NCBI RefSeq assembly: GCF_019049255.1
Contig: NZ_JAGMUJ010000006.1
Coordinates: forward strand, 1-64,000
Length of the DNA: 64,000 bases
Origin: Streptomyces sp. AC558_RSS880
Lineage (GTDB): Bacteria; Actinomycetota; Actinomycetes; Streptomycetales; Streptomycetaceae
Reading direction: 5' to 3'
Part shown: positions 35,582-44,891 of the stretch, one piece after another
Layout: each line of letters opens with the position of its first letter
Position numbering within the stretch: the stretch's first letter is position 1
Notes under the pieces: generated by a model
The model's database searches: none
The model's input: the letters and a program-made list of their open reading frames with translations, nothing else
What the model was told of the DNA's origin: nothing
Translations under genes and position numbers: made by a program

Positions 35582-35800
35582 GCCGGTGCGGGGGTGTGCG
35601 CCGCCGCCGTGCTGTCCGGCCGGTACGGGTGGGTCCCGGGGGCCGCGCACGGCGGGACGTGTCATCCCGCGTGTCCCACCGGTCCGGTGCGACGGGCCGG
35701 CCGGCCCGGCCCGTCGCACCCGGGCAGGACACCGTCGAGGGCCTTCTCCAGCCGGTCCGGTGCCGAGCGGTCCAGGCCGCTCGGTTCCTCCTCCGCGCCG
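35582..35800 (-). repeat. Right arm of the 218-bp inverted duplication
   Basis: Complementary to 21743-21960 with few differences. It includes the ART-gene 3-prime end and the upstream region of the ricin gene. Confidence 0.85.
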
Positions 35801-35805
35801 CCCCT
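35662..35805 (-). pseudogene. 3-prime fragment of an ART-like gene
   Basis: The last 45 codons of a protein like that at 18651-21881 (SGLDRSAPDRLEKALDGVLP ... TGPVGHAG). The fragment begins 27 bases after the eccB stop, with nothing else of the gene retained. Confidence 0.75.
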
Positions 35806-35831
35806 CCGCCGGCCCGCGCGCGGCGCCCTCG

Positions 35832-37310
35832 TCACCGCTTCTCCGTTCCGCACCGCACCGTGGTGCCGGCCCGGCCGGCCGTCGCCGCGGCCGGGTCGAG
35901 ATCCGGGCCGGTGGGGAGCATGGCCAGCAGGTGGGCGGGCAGCCGCCGCGCGTCGCCGGTGCCGTAGCCGAGGGCCCCGGTGGCCTCGGCGCCCGTCAGG
36001 CGGTACTTCACTCCGGTGTCGGTCACCAGGAAGGTGGTGTCGCCGAGCGGTCCGCCGCCCGCCCCGACCGCGCGGACCAGCGCGCCCGCGCCGGGCCGTA
36101 CGGTGACGGCGTCCACGGGCCGGCAGGCCGGTGCGGCATCCCCGCCGGGCGGCTGCGCGGGCGTGCCCAGGGCCGTGACCGGCAACAGGGAGACGGCGGT
36201 GCGGGCGGCGGTGCCGGACGATTCGGTCTCGGCGCACACCGCCTGGCCGGCGGCCGTGCCGAGGATCTTCGGCGGGGCGGCGGGCAGTTCGGCGTCGTCG
36301 CCCGGCGTTCCGGACGGCCCGGCCTGGTGGCCGGTGAGCGCCTCGGCGCCGAGCCGCACGGCCTGCGGGGTGCTCCCGCCGTACGCCTCGGTACGGGTGC
36401 GGGGGTCGGCCAGGACCAGGGCGGTACGGGTGGCGGTGAGCGGCGTCAGGCCGTCCTCGGTCAGCAGGTGGTACTGGGACTCCGAGCCGGGGACGTCGAC
36501 CCGGAAGACCTGCCCGACCCGGGTGGCGCGGCCCTCCAGCCGGGGCCCGGCCTCGCCCCGGCCGGGGATGTCCGGCGGAGCGAGGTCGGGGCCCTGCGGG
36601 AGGGCGTCGAGGAAGGCCGCGGAGACCGGGCGGGACGTCATGGCGCCGTAGCCGAGGGCGTCGAGCGCGCCCATACGGTGGTCCAGCCGCAGCCGGGTGC
36701 CCTGCCACAGCAGCCAGACCATGTCGTCGGGGCCGGTGACCAGGACCCCCTCCCGCGCGCTCAGGCCGCGCGCCCCGTCGATGCCGGCGGCCGGGCCGGC
36801 GCCGACGGCCAGAGTCGTCCGGGCGGTGGTGGTGTGCCTGGCGGTGTGGACGGTCGCGCACACCCGCCAGGGCCCGGTGTCCAGGTCGGCCGGGTCCGGC
36901 AGCGCGTCCGGGGCTCCGGGCAGACCGACCGGCGCCCCGTGCGGGGCGTGCCGCAGTGAGGAACTGCCGACGGAGACCGTCTTCATGTCCTTACCGGCGA
37001 TCAGCCGGGCGGAGGCGTAGTTGCGCACGGGGCGCAGCCGTCCGTCGAGGTGGAGGTAGGAGGCGCCGGTGCCCTTGTCGACGACGAAGACACCGGGAGA
37101 GCGCCAGGAGTCGTTGCCGCCGGGCCGCAGCAGCCCGATGACGAACGCGCCGGCGCACACCAGGACCGCGATGACCACGCCGATCAGGGCGCCCCGGTTG
37201 GTACGGCCGTTCGGGCTCTCCACGTCGTCGGGTTCGGCCCGCAGCATGGCCGAGGTCAGCCGGCTCATCACGAACATGTGGGCCTGGACCTGGTCGCGTT
37301 TGTTCCGCAT
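35832..37310 (-). CDS. eccB: Type VII secretion core protein EccB
   Basis: 492 residues with the EccB layout. A short cytoplasmic N-terminus (MRNKRDQVQAHMFVMSRLTS) is followed by one membrane helix (about residues 41-61, ALIGVVIAVLVCAGAFVIGL) and a large extracytoplasmic repeat domain. That domain has the paired motifs DDMVWLLWQGTRLRL and TTFLVTDTGVKYRL and two Cys pairs. EccB forms the periplasmic cap of the ESX channel. It starts 13 bases after eccD, so the two are one operon. The downstream edge is abrupt: the ART fragment follows 27 bases later. Confidence 0.92.
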   Translation of the reverse strand: MRNKRDQVQAHMFVMSRLTSAMLRAEPDDVESPNGRTNRGALIGVVIAVLVCAGAFVIGLLRPGGNDSWRSPGVFVVDKGTGASYLHLDGRLRPVRNYASARLIAGKDMKTVSVGSSSLRHAPHGAPVGLPGAPDALPDPADLDTGPWRVCATVHTARHTTTARTTLAVGAGPAAGIDGARGLSAREGVLVTGPDDMVWLLWQGTRLRLDHRMGALDALGYGAMTSRPVSAAFLDALPQGPDLAPPDIPGRGEAGPRLEGRATRVGQVFRVDVPGSESQYHLLTEDGLTPLTATRTALVLADPRTRTEAYGGSTPQAVRLGAEALTGHQAGPSGTPGDDAELPAAPPKILGTAAGQAVCAETESSGTAARTAVSLLPVTALGTPAQPPGGDAAPACRPVDAVTVRPGAGALVRAVGAGGGPLGDTTFLVTDTGVKYRLTGAEATGALGYGTGDARRLPAHLLAMLPTGPDLDPAAATAGRAGTTVRCGTEKR

Positions 37311-37323
37311 CCGGACGCCCCCT

Positions 37324-38703
37324 TCAGCCGTTGAGCCCGCGCAGCAGGCCGTACAGGCCCACCGCCCAGAGCATCAGCGGGATCAGACTGATCGCGGCGA
37401 GGGAGTGCAGCAGTTCGGCGGCCCGGCCCCAGTAGGGCACCAGCCGGCGGCCCGGCACCGTCCAGGAGGCGATCATCAGACCGGCGGCCAGGGCGAGCAG
37501 CACGGCGCACAGCAGCAGCCGGGTCTCGGTGGACGGCGTTCCGCGCACCGGGCCGTACAGCAGCAGCGCCGTCCCGAACGCCCCGGCGGCGGTGAGCGCC
37601 AGGCGCTGCCAGACGTTGCCCAGACCCCTGCTGTGCAGGAGCAGCAGCGCGGAGAGCGCCACGGCGGTCCAGATGCCCGGGGTGGTCGGGTGGGCGAGCA
37701 GTCCGACCAGACAGGGCAGGCAGACCAGGCCGATCGCCCCGTAGAAGGCGGTCATCCAGCCGTCGGCCTGCACCGAGCGGTCACGGACCGCCCCGGTCGG
37801 GTACGGGTCGATGCCCTCCTGGAGCTGCCGGGCGTTGGTGGGCAGCGGGGGCATCCGCATCCCGGCGAGCCGGAAGGACAGCGAGGGCACGAACCCGCCG
37901 AAGAGCACCACGGTCACCGACACCACGCTGGACGCCTCTTTGACGGTCAGCCCGCACAGCAGCAGCACCGCGCCGAGCGCCCCGGCCACCGCGATCACGG
38001 CGACGCCGAGGAAGAGCGCCGGGTACGTCCCGACCGCCGTGAGCGCGAGCACCGCCGCACCGGCGCCGGCGGCACAGGCCGCCAGCGGGGCACTGCCGTC
38101 GGCCGCCGCGCCGCCCGGCAGCAGCCAGCCGGCCAGCGTGAAGTACCCGGCCGCGGCCAGGCCCAGCACCGAGCCGGCCGCGGTGTCACCGACCGCGCGG
38201 GAGGCCGACCCGGCGCCGGCGATGAGCAGCAGACCGGTGACGGCGGCGGCCACCGCCCGCAGCCAGCCGGCCGGGCCGGGCTGGGCCAGCACGATCAGGC
38301 CGAGGGCGAGGGGGGCGGCGCCCAGGCCGTACAGCAGCCGACGGCCGGCGTCCGGGCTCCAGCCGTACGGCCGGTCCTGCAACGTGGTGGAGATGCCGTC
38401 CACCAGGTCGTCGAGGTGCACCTCGGGCAGTGCGTCGGCGCGCGGCCGCAGGTACAGCGTCTCGCCGTCGCGCAGGCCGAGCACGGCCAGGGTGCTCTCC
38501 GGGTCGAGGGGCGGACCGCCGAGACGCTGGAGTGTCCAGCCCTCGTGTTCGGCGCCGGCCTCCCCCAGTTCCTCACCGCCGTAACCGACGAGCGTGGGCA
38601 GCAGGTCGGCGACCGGCACGTCGACGGGCACGGCGAGGTCGACGGTCCGGGCGGGGGCACGTACGGTCAGCCGGCACAGGGCGGCCGACGTGGTGTCAGT
38701 CAT
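37324..38703 (-). CDS. eccD: Type VII secretion integral membrane protein EccD
   Basis: 459 residues. The N-terminal 90 residues are a ubiquitin-like YukD domain (LCRLTVRAPARTVDLAVPVD ... TLYLRPRADALPE). About eleven membrane helices follow, forming the channel vestibule in ESX complexes. The start at 38703 (MTDTTSAALCRL) gives the usual length; the open frame upstream is not coding. It is transcribed with eccB and diverges from eccC across 508 bases. Confidence 0.9.
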   Translation of the reverse strand: MTDTTSAALCRLTVRAPARTVDLAVPVDVPVADLLPTLVGYGGEELGEAGAEHEGWTLQRLGGPPLDPESTLAVLGLRDGETLYLRPRADALPEVHLDDLVDGISTTLQDRPYGWSPDAGRRLLYGLGAAPLALGLIVLAQPGPAGWLRAVAAAVTGLLLIAGAGSASRAVGDTAAGSVLGLAAAGYFTLAGWLLPGGAAADGSAPLAACAAGAGAAVLALTAVGTYPALFLGVAVIAVAGALGAVLLLCGLTVKEASSVVSVTVVLFGGFVPSLSFRLAGMRMPPLPTNARQLQEGIDPYPTGAVRDRSVQADGWMTAFYGAIGLVCLPCLVGLLAHPTTPGIWTAVALSALLLLHSRGLGNVWQRLALTAAGAFGTALLLYGPVRGTPSTETRLLLCAVLLALAAGLMIASWTVPGRRLVPYWGRAAELLHSLAAISLIPLMLWAVGLYGLLRGLNG

Positions 38704-39211
38704 GGGTCGTTCGCGCTTCCTGGCAGACCGCTCGCTCGCGGTGCGGGGAATGTCGGTGCGGGGAATGTCGGTGCGGGAATTCCGGTGCGGTACCGGCCGT
38801 CCGCCGACGGGCCGCGGCGTCGCCGCGCGGCCCCGATTTCTACGGCCGTTCGAGCCTATCGGCAACGATCGGAGGGAGGAAATGGCAGCCGAGAAGACCG
38901 CCGGCGTCCCCCGTATTCGTTTTCGGACGGGTTTACCAGTGCGTTCTTCGCCCGATTTTACAGACACCATCGGATTCACCGCCCCGATGGCCCGGTTCTC
39001 CCTCCCGGACGATGTCCCTCGCGGCCCCCATTTCCTGGCACTTTCGGGCCAGGAATGTGTCTCTTTCGTTCCGTGCGTCTGTCCTCCCGTTCCACTGCGG
39101 GCTTTCATGGCATTCCGCGGCGGGTGACCGGCTGCGGCAGGATCGGGAAGCACCGAGAGAGCACAGCCGCACGGCGGACCGCTCGATCACCGTCGTCAAG
39201 GAGGCCACGCG
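38704..39211. promoter_or_regulatory. Divergent eccD/eccC promoter region
   Basis: The middle of this region is AT-richer. A tandem GTCGGTGCGGGAAT-type duplication lies near 38750-38775. A possible 81-codon frame at 38882-39127 has an excellent GGAGGGAGGA site but odd codon use (for example TTA and TTT), so I do not call it. No TGAACC-type site is present, unlike in the substrate and regulator regions. Confidence 0.45.
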
Positions 39212-42200
39212 TTGAGCGTCATCCCGTTCCGCAGGCCCGCGCGCCGCCGCGGCCCGGACATGCCCTCGGGGGAGATGACCCTCCAGGAACCGCCCGGTCT
39301 GCCCGAAGAGCAGCCGGACACCTCCTCGGTGTGGACGTATCTGCCCATGGCGCTGATGTCGGTGTCGATGATGCTGATGTACATGCGCGGCGGCACCAGC
39401 CAGTCCGGTTCCAACGGCTTCCTGTACATCGCGCTCGGCATGATGGTGCTCGGCGCCGTGGTGATGATCGTCGGCCAGACCATGCGGCGGGCCGCCGAAC
39501 GCAAGCAGATGCTGAAGGGGGAACGCCGCGACTATCTGCGGTATCTGTCGCAGACCCGGCGCAAGGTCCGCTCCACCATCGCCCAGCAGCAGCGGGCGCT
39601 GTCCTGGCGGCACCCGCACCCGGACGCGCTGGCCTGCCTGGTGTCCAGCACCCGGCTGTGGGAACGCCGCGCCACCGACGAGGACTTCGCCGAGGTGCGG
39701 GCCGGGGTGGGGCAGCAGAGCATGGCGGTCAAACTGCTCGCGCCCTCCGGCACGCCGGTGGAGGACATGGAACCCCTCACCGCGCACGCGCTGCGCAGCT
39801 TCATCCGCGCCTACTCCACCGTCCCCGACCAGCCCATCGCCGTCTATCTGCGGGCCTGGTCCAAAGTGCTGCTGCGCGGCGACGACGAGGCGGCGCGCGG
39901 CCTGGTGCGGGCACTGCTCGCCCAGCTCGCGCTGTTCCACGCCCCCGAGGACCTGTGGATCGCGCTGTGCGTCTGCGACGAGCGGCGGACGGAGTGGGAA
40001 TGGGTCAAGTGGCTGCCGCACAGCCTGCACCCGCACGAGAGCGACGGGGCCGGCCCGGCCCGGCTGATCGCCTCGGCCTTCGGTGAGCTGGAGAACCTGC
40101 TGGGCGGGGAGTTCCAGGACCGGCCCGCGGCCGACCCGGAGGCGACCGTGGGACGGGAGGAGCCGTTCACCGTCGTCGTGGTGGACGGCTGCCCGGTACC
40201 GACCGGACACCGTTTCGACGGGCCGGGCTTCCGCAACGCCGTGGTGATCGACCTGGGCGGCTCGCTGACCTGGCGGCCCGGACGCACCACACTGCGGCTG
40301 GAGGTGACGACGGACGAACTGGCCCTGGTGCGCACCGACCGGGACCGCCGGGAGCAGACCACGCCGTTGGGCGCCCCCGACCGGCTGGGCCCGGCCGGGG
40401 CACTGGCGCTGGCCCGGCTGCTGGCGCCGTACCGGATGAACACCGGTGTGATGGACGCCTCGCAGCCGTTCGCCGAGGTGGAGCTGACCAGCCTGCTGGG
40501 CATCCCCGACCTGGAGCGGTACGAGCCGGCCGAGGTGTGGGCCCGGTTCGGCGGCAGTGCCCGGCTGCGGGTGCCGATCGCGGTCAGCGCGGAGGGCCGG
40601 CCGGTGGAGCTGGACATCAAGGAGTCCGCGCAGGGGGGCACCGGCCCGCACGGCATGCTGATCGGCGCCACCGGCTCCGGCAAGAGCGAGCTGCTGCGCA
40701 CCCTGGTGCTGGCGCTGGCCATGACCAACTCCTCCGAGACGCTCAACTTCGTGCTGGTGGACTTCAAGGGCGGCGCCACCTTCCTCGGCCTCGACGAACT
40801 CCCGCACACCTCCGCGGTGATCACCAACCTCGCCGACGAGGTGGCGCTGGTCTCCCGGATGCAGGACGCCCTGCACGGCGAGCTGATCCGCCGCCAGGAG
40901 CTGCTGCGGGCGGCGGGCAACTACACCTCGGCGCTGGAGTACGAGAAGGCCCGGGCGGCCGGCACCCCGCTGCAGCCGCTGCCCAGCCTGTTCGTGGTCG
41001 TCGACGAGTTCAGCGAACTGCTGGCCTCCCACCGGGAGTTCATGGATCTGTTCGTGATGATCGGCCGGCTCGGCCGCAGCCTCGGGGTGCATCTGCTGCT
41101 CGCCTCGCAGCGGCTCGACGAGGGCCGTATCCACCAGCTCGAGGGCCATCTGTCGTACCGGATCGGCCTGCGGACGTTCTCCGCGATGGAGAGCCGGGGC
41201 GTGCTCGGCGTCCCGGACGCCTACGAGCTGCCTCCGGAGCCGGGCAGCGGCTACCTCAAGAGCGGTGTGGAGGCGCTGACCCGGTTCCGCGCGGCGTATG
41301 TCTCCGGCCCCCACCGGCGGCGCCGGAGCCCGGTCGCGCAGGCCCGGGTGGCGAGCCAGGTGGTGCCCTGGTCGTCGGGGTGGGTGGTGCCGCGCTCCCC
41401 GGCGGAGGAGGGCGGCGCCCCCGAGCCCGAGACGCCCGGGACGCCCGGGACGCCCGGGACGGACGAGGAGGAGACCGGACAGACCCTGCTGTCGGTGGCG
41501 CTCGACCGGCTGCGCGACTCCGGCCCTCCGGCCCACCAGGTGTGGCTGCCGCCGCTGGACGTGCCGCCGACCCTGGACCAGGTGCTGCCGCCGCTGGCCC
41601 CGGACCCGGTGTACGGCCTGACCACCGTCGGCTGGGCCGGGCGTGGCCGGCTGACCGTGCCGGTGGGCATCGTGGACCGGCCCTTCGACCAGCTCCGCGA
41701 CCTGCTGACGGTGGACCTGTCGGGCGCCGGCGGTCACGTCGCGATCGCCGGCGGCCCGCAGAGCGGCAAGAGCACCCTGGTACGCGCCCTGATCACCGCG
41801 CTGGCCCTCACTCACACCCCCTTCGAAGTGCAGTTCTACTGCCTGGACTTCGGTGGCGGCTCACTGGCCGGTATCGCCGGGCTCCCCCACGTCGGCGGTG
41901 TCGCGGCCCGGATGGACGCCGAACGGGTGGCCCGTACCATCGCCGAGGTCAGCGGCGTGCTGGCCAAGCGGGAACAGTTCTTCCTGACGCACGGCGTCGA
42001 CTCGATGGCCACCTACCGCCGGCGGCGCGCGGCCGGGGAGTTCGCCGACGAACCGCACGGCGACGTGTTCCTGGTCGTCGACGGCTGGCAGACCGTGCGG
42101 CAGGACTTCGACCAGCACATCACCACCTTCAACGCGCTGGCCGCCCGGGGCCTGAACTACGGCGTGCACCTGATCGTCACCACCGCCCGCTGGATCGAGC

Positions 42201-43225
42201 TGTCGGCGGCGGTCCGCGACCAGGCCGGCACCCGGCTGGAGCTGCGGATGGGCGATGCGATGGACTCGCAGATCGACTCGCGCAAGTCGGCCGCGCTGCC
42301 CCGGATCCCCGGCCGGGGCCTGACCGCCGAGAAGCTGCACTACCAGGCCGCGCTCCCGCGCATCGACAACGTCGAGGACGCCGAGGATCTCGCCGAGGGC
42401 GTGGAGGGGCTGGTCGCGGGGGTCGCCGAGAGCTGGACCGGGCCGGTCGCGCCGCCGGTGCGGATGCTGCCGGTCACCCTTCCCGTGGCCGAGCTGCCCG
42501 AGCCGGAGCTGGGCGAGTACAACCTTCGTATCCCGCTGGGCGTGGAGGAGAACGAACTCGCTCCGGTCTGGCACGACTTCACCGAGAACCCGCACCTGAT
42601 CGTGGTGGGCGACACCGAGTCCGGCAAGACCAACCTGCTGCGGCTGATCGCCCAGGGCATCACCGCCCGCTTCACCCCGGACCAGGCCCGCATCATGACC
42701 GTCGACTACCGGCGCGAACTGGTCGAGGCGGTGCCGGAGGAGTACCGGCTCGGGCACGCCGTCTCCATGGACGGTCTCAACGAGTTCGTGGAGGGCGCGG
42801 CCCGGGCGATCAGTCAGCGGGTGCCCGACGGGGACGTCGTACCGTCCCGGATGCGCCACTGCGACTGGTGGTCCGGGCCCCGGCTGTTCGTCCTGGTCGA
42901 CGACTACGACATGCTCGGCTCCGGCCCGATGACCCAGCCGTTCTCCCCGCTCTACGACCACTTCGCGCTCGGTCACGAGGTCGGGCTGCACATGATCGTG
43001 GCGCGCGCCGCCGCCGGCGCCGGGCGTGGGGTCAACGAGTCGATGCTGCGCCGGCTCCAGGAGGTCAACACCCCGGTGCTGCTGATGTCCTGCCCGCCCA
43101 GCGAGGGCTACCTCTTCGACAACATCAAGGGCCGCCCGCTCGTCCCGGGCCGGGCACTGCGCATCGCCCGCCGCAAGGCGGTGCAGATCCAGACGGCGCT
43201 CCTGGACGACGGGGACACCGCGTGA
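39212..43225 (+). CDS. eccC: Type VII secretion FtsK/SpoIIIE-type ATPase EccC
   Basis: 1337 residues, a single-chain EccC (EccCa and EccCb fused). Two membrane helices lie at about 45-66 and 71-93. Three FtsK-like ATPase domains follow, with P-loops GATGSGKSE (about 486), GGPQSGKST (about 848) and GDTESGKTN (about 1133). Walker B strands include LNFVLVDFKGG and LFVVVDEF. It recruits WXG100 substrates and drives export. The start is a TTG preceded by AAGGAGG, which decides it. The short linker PGTPGTPGTD lies between domains 1 and 2. It converges on the mycosin gene across a terminator. Confidence 0.94.
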   Translation: MSVIPFRRPARRRGPDMPSGEMTLQEPPGLPEEQPDTSSVWTYLPMALMSVSMMLMYMRGGTSQSGSNGFLYIALGMMVLGAVVMIVGQTMRRAAERKQMLKGERRDYLRYLSQTRRKVRSTIAQQQRALSWRHPHPDALACLVSSTRLWERRATDEDFAEVRAGVGQQSMAVKLLAPSGTPVEDMEPLTAHALRSFIRAYSTVPDQPIAVYLRAWSKVLLRGDDEAARGLVRALLAQLALFHAPEDLWIALCVCDERRTEWEWVKWLPHSLHPHESDGAGPARLIASAFGELENLLGGEFQDRPAADPEATVGREEPFTVVVVDGCPVPTGHRFDGPGFRNAVVIDLGGSLTWRPGRTTLRLEVTTDELALVRTDRDRREQTTPLGAPDRLGPAGALALARLLAPYRMNTGVMDASQPFAEVELTSLLGIPDLERYEPAEVWARFGGSARLRVPIAVSAEGRPVELDIKESAQGGTGPHGMLIGATGSGKSELLRTLVLALAMTNSSETLNFVLVDFKGGATFLGLDELPHTSAVITNLADEVALVSRMQDALHGELIRRQELLRAAGNYTSALEYEKARAAGTPLQPLPSLFVVVDEFSELLASHREFMDLFVMIGRLGRSLGVHLLLASQRLDEGRIHQLEGHLSYRIGLRTFSAMESRGVLGVPDAYELPPEPGSGYLKSGVEALTRFRAAYVSGPHRRRRSPVAQARVASQVVPWSSGWVVPRSPAEEGGAPEPETPGTPGTPGTDEEETGQTLLSVALDRLRDSGPPAHQVWLPPLDVPPTLDQVLPPLAPDPVYGLTTVGWAGRGRLTVPVGIVDRPFDQLRDLLTVDLSGAGGHVAIAGGPQSGKSTLVRALITALALTHTPFEVQFYCLDFGGGSLAGIAGLPHVGGVAARMDAERVARTIAEVSGVLAKREQFFLTHGVDSMATYRRRRAAGEFADEPHGDVFLVVDGWQTVRQDFDQHITTFNALAARGLNYGVHLIVTTARWIELSAAVRDQAGTRLELRMGDAMDSQIDSRKSAALPRIPGRGLTAEKLHYQAALPRIDNVEDAEDLAEGVEGLVAGVAESWTGPVAPPVRMLPVTLPVAELPEPELGEYNLRIPLGVEENELAPVWHDFTENPHLIVVGDTESGKTNLLRLIAQGITARFTPDQARIMTVDYRRELVEAVPEEYRLGHAVSMDGLNEFVEGAARAISQRVPDGDVVPSRMRHCDWWSGPRLFVLVDDYDMLGSGPMTQPFSPLYDHFALGHEVGLHMIVARAAAGAGRGVNESMLRRLQEVNTPVLLMSCPPSEGYLFDNIKGRPLVPGRALRIARRKAVQIQTALLDDGDTA

Positions 43226-43390
43226 ACACGCGCGCCCGGCCCAGCGGCGGGCAGGCCGTATGCGCGCACCGCTTCCGGGCCCCGGCACGACCGCTCGGAA
43301 GGCTTCCTCGATGAGCACCCGTGTCGTGGGCGCGACGCGGCGTACGCCCGGTGTCCCGGAGCCTGCGGTCGAAGCCCCGCCCGCTTCACC

Positions 43391-43418
43391 CCGCCCGGCG
43401 TCAGCCGACGCCGGGCGG
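43391..43418. terminator. Bidirectional terminator between eccC and mycP
   Basis: A perfect 12-bp stem (43391-43402 with 43407-43418) and 4-nt loop that overlaps the mycosin stop codon. Confidence 0.6.
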
Positions 43419-44600
43419 GGTCCAGCGGCGGGAACGGCCGCGTGGTACCACCACGGCCGCCGCGCCGAACAGCACGATGACCGCCAGGCACACCCCGGAG
43501 ACCGCCAGCGCGGTGTTCCGGGGGCCGGTGTCGGCGGGCTCGGGTACCCGGGCGGGCGGCGCGGCGGTGACCCGGTCCGGGCGGGTGCCGGTGTCCAGGG
43601 AGAGCGCGGCGTAGGGGTCGAGCCGGGGCACGTCGGCCGGGTAGGCGGTGCGCAGCAGCCGTCCGGCGACTTGAGCCGGGCTCAGACCGGGGTGGAGTTC
43701 ACGGACCAGCGCGGCGGCGCCGGCGGCGCATGCGGCGGCCAGCGAGGAACCCGAGGCGATGTAGTGACCCTTGCCGCCCGGCCCGGAGCCGACCATGGCG
43801 TCGCCGGGCGCGGCCAGGTCGGGGCGGTGGGCGGGCGGGGCGCCGGAGGGCCGGGTCCCGGACGGCCCGAAGTCCACCACCGACAGCGCACCGGGGGCGG
43901 CGGCCGGCCAGTACGGGCCGTCGGGCGGCTGGGTGTCCCGGGCATCGCCGTCCTGCTCGGGCAGCGCGTCCGGGGCGGCCGGGGCGACGACCAGGGCGCC
44001 CTTGCCGGTGGCGTGGGCGACCGCGCCGGTCAGCTCGGTGCGGCCGGTGGTCAGGGCGGCGCCGGTGTAGATGACGTCGGCGCCCCGGTCGGCGGCCTGG
44101 CGGATGCCGGCGGCGACCAGCGCGGCGGAGTACACGCCCCGGGCGTCGGTGCCGGGCAGCGCCAGGATCTCGGCGCCGGGCGCCACCCCGGCCATGCCGC
44201 TGTCCCTCCGGGGCGCGGCGGCGATCAGGCTCGCGGCGAAACTCCCGTGGCCCAGGCAGTCCTCGGCGGCGCCGGTGACCCGGCCGGACAACCCCGCGGT
44301 GTCCGGTGCGATCCCGGAGTCGACCACCGCGACGGTCACCCCGGCGCCCCGGGTGAGCCGCTGGGCGCGGGTCAGCCCGAGCGCCGGGGCGGCCCAGGTG
44401 CCGCCGGCGGCGGTCTGCCCGGACGGGGCGGTGCACGGCCTGCCGTCGCCGAGCCGGACCGGCAGCGGGGGCAGCACGGTGACGTCCTGTCCGGCGGCCG
44501 GGGCCGGCGAGGGCGCCGCGGCGGCTGGGGCGGCGGGCGCCGGCGCGAGCGCGGCGGTGGCCGCGAGGACGGTCAGCAGGCGCCTCGTGGAGCTTCGCAT
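43401..44600 (-). CDS. mycP: Mycosin, membrane-anchored subtilisin-like protease of T7SS
   Basis: 399 residues. A signal peptide (about 1-30, Ala-rich) is followed by an S8 protease domain. Asp94 lies in VAVVDSGIAPD, His118 in LGHGSFAAS and Ser286 in ASGSSLAAA. The C-terminal membrane helix (NTALAVSGVCLAVIVLFGAA) and a short basic tail match MycP. The oxyanion-hole asparagine usually found in VVAAAGN is not evident here (ALVVAPAAPD), so activity should not be assumed. MycP stabilises the ESX membrane complex irrespective of protease activity in mycobacteria. Start choice is uncertain (44600 or an upstream GTG at 44618). Confidence 0.85.
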   Translation of the reverse strand: MRSSTRRLLTVLAATAALAPAPAAPAAAAPSPAPAAGQDVTVLPPLPVRLGDGRPCTAPSGQTAAGGTWAAPALGLTRAQRLTRGAGVTVAVVDSGIAPDTAGLSGRVTGAAEDCLGHGSFAASLIAAAPRRDSGMAGVAPGAEILALPGTDARGVYSAALVAAGIRQAADRGADVIYTGAALTTGRTELTGAVAHATGKGALVVAPAAPDALPEQDGDARDTQPPDGPYWPAAAPGALSVVDFGPSGTRPSGAPPAHRPDLAAPGDAMVGSGPGGKGHYIASGSSLAAACAAGAAALVRELHPGLSPAQVAGRLLRTAYPADVPRLDPYAALSLDTGTRPDRVTAAPPARVPEPADTGPRNTALAVSGVCLAVIVLFGAAAVVVPRGRSRRWTPPGVG

Positions 44601-44710
44601 GGCGTGCATGATAGGCACCCGGCGGTCCGCCGCCGGGCGGGCAACGTCCCAGCCGGCAGGCGGTGTTCACGGCCGGCCCGCAGGGGCGTGCCCCGCCGCC
44701 CCGGCAGTGA

Positions 44711-44768
44711 TGTCCCTTACGGGACACGACACGTCCCGCGAGGGACGATCGGTGTCCCTCACGGGCCG
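44711..44768. promoter_or_regulatory. Three palindromic operator boxes at 21-bp spacing
   Basis: Box 1 at 44711-44726 reads TGTCCC-N4-GGGACA. Box 2 at 44732-44747 reads CGTCCC-N4-GGGACG. Box 3 at 44753-44768 reads TGTCCC-N4-GGGCCG with one weakened arm. Centres are exactly 21 bp apart, two helical turns, so bound dimers would sit on one DNA face. The array lies between the divergent mycP and EccA-like genes. Confidence 0.7.
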
Positions 44769-44891
44769 GATCGCGGTCCGTACCCGTCGGCCGGGCGCAC
44801 GGCAGCGTTCCGGTCATGCGGGTTGTTCGTGCAGTGGTGTCCGCGTCCCGGTACCGGGTGGCGGCGATGACGACCAGGAGGTTCGAGGCGC

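Noticed and set aside
38882..39127. An 81-codon frame with a strong Shine-Dalgarno sequence between eccD and eccC
   Set aside because: Codon use is unlike the neighbours (TTA, many T-ending codons), no homology was recognised, and it ends before eccC without overlap. Left as a note in the intergenic entry.
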